Of a stretch of DNA of 64,000 nt, positions 58,714-64,000 are shown one piece after another. The DNA is taken from positions 47,334 through 111,333 of the forward strand of contig NZ_ABXA01000036.1 in assembly GCF_000173355.1 (NCBI RefSeq), written 5' to 3'. The stretch is from Anaerococcus hydrogenalis DSM 7454. Lineage in GTDB: Bacteria > Bacillota > Clostridia > Tissierellales > Peptoniphilaceae. The position numbers and the translations under genes are program-made. The first letter of the stretch is position 1. Every line of letters begins with the position of its first letter. The notes under the pieces are model-generated. The model searched no databases. It saw only the letters and a program-made list of their open reading frames with translations, and had not been told where the DNA came from.

Positions 58714-61700
58714 TCTAAAATCACTCATAGATACAGACAAAGATTACTATATAAAAAATGCTATATATTCAAAAAAATTAAATAAATTAAAATTAATAAT
58801 TGCAGGAAAAAAAGATAAAGGAATTGAAGAAAAATTAGAAAAATATTTTTCCTATGTAAATTTAGCTTTAAAATACGAAGATATAATAGAAAAAGAAGAA
58901 AAGGCAAATCCAATTGAAGAATTTTATGAAAATCAACCTCTTCCAGATTTTTATGAAACAGGATATGAAGACCAAGTAGAAGAAATTGTAGATGAAAAAA
59001 AAGATAAAGCTAAAGAAAATAAAGAAAACAAAGATATTTTTGATCTGCCAAATATTGAAAATAAAAAAGACGAGAATACAAAAGATGACAAGCCATCAAG
59101 TCTTAGAGATTTAAAAAAACTAGAACTTGAAAATATGATTCAAAATGCTAGAAATAACAAAAAAGAATCAGAAAAAAAAGAGAAGGATCCATCAGAAATT
59201 TTAAAATATGGAAGAAATATAAAAGCTGATGAATTTAAAATTGAAGAGATTTATGATAAAAAGGGAATGAATTTATCCCTAAAGGGTGAAATTTTTGGAA
59301 TAGATATTTTTGAATCAAAAAGAGGGAATTTTATCTATTCCTTTGACCTTGAAGATGGGACAGATGCCATAGCTTGTAAGATGTTTGTTCAACCAAGAAA
59401 TAAGGAAAAGCTTGATAATTTAAAAGAAAATATGGCTGTAAAAGTCCAAGGTGTTTTAAATTATGATGGTTACTCTCACGAAGATGTATTTACAGTAAAT
59501 TCTATGGAAGAATGTGAGAAAAAAGAGAGACTTGACACATATCCAAAAAAAAGAGTAGAGCTTGAAATTCATACAAAAATGACCAACCTTGATGGCTTTG
59601 TTGATATGGATGAGCTTTCAAAAAGATTAAAATCTTGGGGTCATACAGCTTGTGGAATTACAGATACAGAAACTCTTCAAGCCCTTCCTGATATGTATGA
59701 TAAACTTGGAAAAAATGATATAAAAATGCTAGCAGGTGCTGAGCTTTTGTTAGTTGATAAAAATTTAAGAATTTTAACCAATAATTACAATAAAAAATAA
59801 ATGACATAAGTGATTTAAAAGATCAAAGATTTATTGTTTTTGATTTGGAAACAACAGGACTTTATAAATATTCTGATAAAATAACAGAAATTGGTGCTGT
59901 TAAAGTTGAAAATGGGGAAATTACAGAAGTTTTTAATGAACTTGTAAATCCTGAAAAAATGATTCCTGAAAAGGTAGTTGAGCTTACTGGAATTACAAAT
60001 GAAATGGTTATGGATAAGCCAAAAATTGATGAGATTTTGCCAAAATTTTTGGAGTTTTCAAAAGATGCCTATTTTGTAGGACAAAATACAGATTTTGATA
60101 TTGGTTTTATAAAAGAAGCTTGTGACAATTTATCCTACCAATTTGAACCTGTTTATTTAGATACCTTGCCAATGGCAAGGGCAGTTTTTCCATCTATGGG
60201 AAGATTTTCTCTAGATAAACTTGCAAAAAAATTGGCAGTAGGACCATTTAACCATCACAGGGCAAGTGATGATGCTATGACAACTGCAAAAGTCTTTATA
60301 AAATTATTTGAAAAAATTAAGGATAAAAATAAAGATTTAAGTCTTGCAAAAATTAATTCTATAAAAACAAAATGGCCTATTTCTCGTCACGAAAATTTCT
60401 CATCAATAATTTTTGCTAAAAATTATCAGGGCCTTAAAAATCTATATAAAATAATTTCAGATTCTAGAATGAAATATTTTAATTTGGAAGCCAAAACACC
60501 ATTCGACTTGGTAAGAAAAAATAAAGAGGGCCTTATAATTGGATCAGGGGGCAAAGATGGGCTCTTATTTAAAGCCATAAGAGATGACTATTCCGAAGAA
60601 AAAATAGATAAAATCTGTGAATTTTTTGATTTTTTCCAAATAGAAGCACTAGGTGTATTTGCAGATGATTTAGAAAATGGGTCTATAAGAAATAAAGAGC
60701 AAATTATTGAAATAAATAAAAAAATCATTGAGCTTGGAAAAAAACATGATAAATTGGTTGTGGCAACAGGTTCTGTAAGATATATGGAAAAGAAGGATTA
60801 TGTTCTTAGAAATATTCTTCACAAGGGACAATTTTTCCATTACAGGGAAAATAATCCCCTTTATTATTTAAAAACAACTAATGAAATGCTTGATGAATTT
60901 TATTATCTAGATGATAAAACAAAAATGGAAGTTGTAATTGATAATACCATAAAAATTTCTGATCAAATTGAAAGTGTTATGCCTATTCCTCATGAGACTT
61001 TTCCACCAAAAATTGAAGGCTCTGATAAAAGATTAAAAGATACAACTTATGAAAAGGCAATATCAATTTATGGAGATCCTCTTCCTGAGCTTGTAAAAAC
61101 CAGACTTGATAAGGAACTTGATTCTATAATTTCAAATGGTTACGCTGTCTTATATATAATTGCAAAAGAGCTTGTAGAAAAATCAAATAGGGATGGATAC
61201 TTGGTTGGATCAAGAGGTTCTGTGGGTTCATCTTTTGCAGCAACTATGGCAAATATTACAGAAGTAAATCCGCTAGCCCCTCATTATATTTGCCCTAATT
61301 GTAAACATTCAGAATTTATAACTGATGGATCTATTGGAGCTGGAATAGATTTGCCAGATAAAACTTGTCCAAAATGTGGGACAGAGATGAACAAGGATGG
61401 TCATGATATTCCTTTCGAAGTTTTCTTGGGTTTTGAAGGAGATAAGGAACCTGATATAGATTTAAATTTCGCTGGAGAATATCAACCAACAATTCACAAA
61501 TATACTGAAGAATTGTTTGGTGAAGGAAAAGTTTTTAGGGCAGGAACTATTGGAACTATAAAAGACAATACGGCTTTTGGTTATATTAAAAAATATATGG
61601 AAGATAATGAGCTAACATTAAGTAATGCACAAATTCGAAAATATCAAAGGGGACTTTTTGATGTAAAAAGAACTACTGGCCAACACCCTGGAGGACTAAT

Positions 61701-62877
61701 GATAGTTCCAAATGATAAGGAAATTTATGATTTTTCCCCTGTTCAATATCCAGCAGATGATGGAAAAGATGATATAAAAACAACTCATTTTACCTACAAT
61801 ATGATGCATGGTGTAATTTTAAAATTAGATTTATTGGGCCATGATGTTCCTACAATTATTAGAAGTCTTCAAGATTTAACAAATACAGATCCTTTGAAAC
61901 TTCAAATGGATGATGAAAATGTAATGAATATTTTCTCTTCAACCAAACCCTTAAATATAAAATATGATTTTTCAAATAATGAAATAGGAACTTTGGGAAT
62001 TCCTGAATTTGGTACATCTTTTGTAAGGGGAATGCTAAAGGATACTTTTCCAACTAAATTTTCAGAAATGACAAGAATTTCTGGTCTTTCTCACGGAACT
62101 GATGTGTGGTTAAATAATGCTCAAGATTTGGTAAAGTCAAAAACTGCAGGTTTTGACCAAATAATTTCAACCCGTGATGATATTATGAATTCACTTATTA
62201 ATCTTGGACTTGATAAGAAAAAATCTTTCCAAATAATGGAAAAAGTTAGGAAGGGAAAAGAACTTTCTGAAGAAACTTTATCTTATATGAGAGAAAATAA
62301 GGTTCCAGATTGGTATATCGATTCATGTCTTAAAATAAAATATCTTTTCCCAAAGGCCCATGCCGTTGCTTATTGTTTGATGAGCTATAGGATTGCCTAT
62401 TACAAGGTTTATTATCCAAAAGCATTTTATGCAACATATTTTTCAACAAAACTAAATGATTTTCAATATTCAGTTATTGTAAAAGGATTAAAGTCAATCC
62501 AATATGCTTTAAATGAAATAAATCAATTAGAAAAACCAACTCAAAGGGAAAAAAACCTTAGGTCCTTGTTGGAAGTTGCTGAAGAGATGGCTGCAAGAGA
62601 TATTAAAATAAAAAAAGCAGACTTATATAAGTCAGAGGCTGTTAAATTTATTTTGGATGAAGACGGGGAAATTTTACCACCCCTTTCTGCAGTTGATGAT
62701 GTGTCAGAAGCAATGGCAAAAGATATAGTAGAAGAAAGGGAAAAAACAAAATTTATTTCTATTGAAGATTTGAAAAAAAGAACTTCATTAAATAAAAATG
62801 CCCTAAATTCTTTAAAGAATTTAGACATAATAAATAATTTGCAAGAAGAAAATCAAATGTCTTTGTTTGATTTGTAA
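58694..62877 (+). CDS. polC: DNA polymerase III alpha subunit, PolC type (frame break at 59792); PHP metal site eroded
   Basis: PolC is the Gram-positive replicative polymerase. In order: a charged N-terminal region, an OB fold (about 180-280), the first half of the PHP domain, a DEDD exonuclease (VFDLETTG, HRASDDA), the second PHP half, a zinc site (CPNC, CPKCG) and the polymerase core with PDIDLNFAGEYQ. Adding one A to the six-A run at 59792-59797 gives about 1,394 residues. The PHP motifs are altered: ELEIHT at 289-294 instead of HLHT, ITDT instead of ITDH, and TGSVRY where DVHF is usual, so the PHP metal site is probably lost. Start is ATG 58694 or 58703; neither has a strong ribosome binding site. 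Confidence 0.94.
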
Positions 62878-62880
62878 ATT

Positions 62881-62921
62881 AAAACTCTAATAGGGATTAA
62901 ATCTTTATTAGAGTTTTTTTA
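62881..62921 (+). terminator. terminator of the uppS-polC operon
   Basis: AAAACTCTAATA pairs with TTATTAGAGTTTT and is followed by T; it begins just after the polC stop. Confidence 0.8.
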
Positions 62922-63029
62922 TTTTACTTTTATAAAAACAAAAAATGCATATATATAACGAATAAAAGCAATTAATTATCAAAGTCAAGCGATTTTGTTG
63001 GAATTTTTATTATTTTTATTAAAAAAATA

Positions 63030-63057
63030 TTACAAACATTCAAATTTTTGATATAAT
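63030..63057 (+). promoter_or_regulatory. sigma-A promoter of the EamA transporter gene
   Basis: TTACAA (63030-63035) and TATAAT (63052-63057) are 16 bases apart. The gene-free stretch before it (62922-63029) shows nothing else. Confidence 0.65.
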
Positions 63058-63089
63058 AAAGCAAAGATTTTATAAATATAGGAGTAAAT

Positions 63090-63995
63090 ATGAAAAACAA
63101 ACATAGAGGAGAATTGCTTTTATTTTTAACTTCCTTTATTTGGGGCTTTGCTTTTATTGCTCAAAAATTAGGAAGTGATTACATACCACCCTTTACCTTT
63201 AATTTTTTAAGAAACCTAGTTGCAGGTATTTTTTTATTTTTTTATTTAATTTTTAGAAGAAAGAAAAGCAATAAAAAAATAGATGCCTATACAAAAACAG
63301 AAACTATTAGGGGAGCTATAGCAACAGGTATAGTAATGGCTATTGCAGTTAGTTTTCAACAAATTGGAGTTTATTACACAACAAGTGGTAAGGCAGGATT
63401 TATAACCTCCCTTTATGTTGTTATAGTTCCAATTTTTGCAATTTTTATGGGGAAAAAAGTTTCAAAAAAAACAGGGATTTCTATAATTTTGGCCCTTATT
63501 GGACTTTATTTGCTTACAGTTAAGGTTGAAGATGGATTTTCTGTAAATAAGGGAGATATTTTAATTTTTGTAGGGTCTTTATTTTTTGCCTTCCATATCT
63601 TATTTATAGACTATTATTCACCAAAGTCCGATAGTGTAAAAATGTCCATGTTGCAATTTTTTATAGCAAGCTTTATATCCTTTTGTTTAATGATTTTATT
63701 TGAAAAGCCAGATATAAATTTGATTTTAAAGGGAATCCTTGCAATCTTATATTTGGGAATTTTTTCTTCGGGACTCGGTTATACTTTACAAATTATTGCT
63801 CAAAAAGATACAGATCCTACAATTTCAAGTTTAATCTTGTCACTTGAGGCAGTTTTCGCTGCATTTTTTGGATTTTTATTTTTAAAAGAAGTTCCAGTTG
63901 ATAGGGAAATTTTTGGTGGAATTCTTATGTTTATTGCTATAATTTTATCTCAAGTTCCTGATTCTTTAATTAAAAAAATAATAAAAATAAAGTAA
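63090..63995 (+). CDS. EamA/DMT family transporter
   Basis: The 301-residue protein has ten membrane helices in two repeats, each with EamA features (LLLFLTSFIWGFAFIAQKLG at the start, and the TDPTISSLILSLEAVFAAFFGFLFLKE segment in the second half, split here for reference). Family members export amino acids or other metabolites; the substrate cannot be told. AGGAG precedes the ATG. The gene ends five bases before the window does. Confidence 0.88.
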   Translation: MKNKHRGELLLFLTSFIWGFAFIAQKLGSDYIPPFTFNFLRNLVAGIFLFFYLIFRRKKSNKKIDAYTKTETIRGAIATGIVMAIAVSFQQIGVYYTTSGKAGFITSLYVVIVPIFAIFMGKKVSKKTGISIILALIGLYLLTVKVEDGFSVNKGDILIFVGSLFFAFHILFIDYYSPKSDSVKMSMLQFFIASFISFCLMILFEKPDINLILKGILAILYLGIFSSGLGYTLQIIAQKDTDPTISSLILSLEAVFAAFFGFLFLKEVPVDREIFGGILMFIAIILSQVPDSLIKKIIKIK

Positions 63996-64000
63996 AAAAA

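Overview
The window is AT-rich, densely packed bacterial chromosome. Low G+C, AGGAGG-type ribosome binding sites, a PolC-type replicase, AddAB rather than RecBCD, an NfnAB-type electron-bifurcating enzyme pair and a cell-wall-anchored surface protein together point to an anaerobic Gram-positive Firmicute, most likely an anaerobic coccus of the Anaerococcus/Peptoniphilus/Finegoldia type. The genus is an inference from gene content and protein style; there is no rRNA here to confirm it.

Layout. 1-2290: right end of a prophage-like element with a lysis module (small holin-like proteins and an amidase with SH3 domain). 2330-4225: a self-promoted two-gene AAA ATPase + RloB-like TOPRIM pair that resembles AbiL/RloAB/PARIS-type phage defence, followed by repeats and a palindrome that may mark the element's edge. 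4440-5650: nucleoside deoxyribosyltransferase and a DUF4230 membrane protein on the minus strand. 5745-11310: purine operon purC-E-F-M-N-D behind a strong promoter and a PRPP-type ykkC riboswitch with terminator. 11370-13570: an RmlD-like reductase and a dicarboxylate/amino-acid:sodium symporter. 13574-16710: divergent Fur-family (Zur-like) regulator and znuACB zinc importer with a palindromic operator. 16763-28376: yaaA, then sbcD-sbcC-addB-addA, a DNA-end processing operon with overlapping genes. 28357-32363: SDR, aldo/keto reductase, and the divergent pair pdxS/pdxR (vitamin B6). 32389-37500: TetR regulator with two palindromic operators controlling an MMPL/RND exporter and a secreted protein of Leu/Gly heptad repeats. 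37526-39785: nfnB-nfnA. 39896-44288: ABC exporter, membrane-anchored J-domain protein, two-part ThrE exporter and msrA. 44312-46768: duplicated terminator arm and a CAP/SEC10-like surface protein. 46836-49765: small conserved proteins, cysteine desulfurase and mnmA (tRNA thiolation). 49735-55031 (minus): sucrose-6-phosphate hydrolase, an orphan PilB/GspE-type ATPase, comM and an RluA-family pseudouridine synthase. 55119-62916: uppS-cdsA-rseP-ispG-polC (envelope lipid, isoprenoid and replication genes, with dxr missing from its usual place). 63030-63995: EamA-type transporter.

A dominant property of this sequence is about 18 one-base frame breaks, all explainable by a single gain or loss in an A or T run, and they hit housekeeping genes such as polC, ispG, purD, sbcC, addA, addB and znuA. 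The indels go in both directions, so I read them mainly as uncorrected homopolymer errors in the assembly. I therefore annotate these loci as single genes across the break and give the position of each break.

The most biologically interesting points are: a PurF whose N-terminal Cys nucleophile and other glutaminase motifs are replaced; a PolC whose PHP metal-site motifs are eroded; an AddB without Walker A; the prophage-borne RloAB-like pair; and the TetR/MMPL/heptad-repeat export operon.
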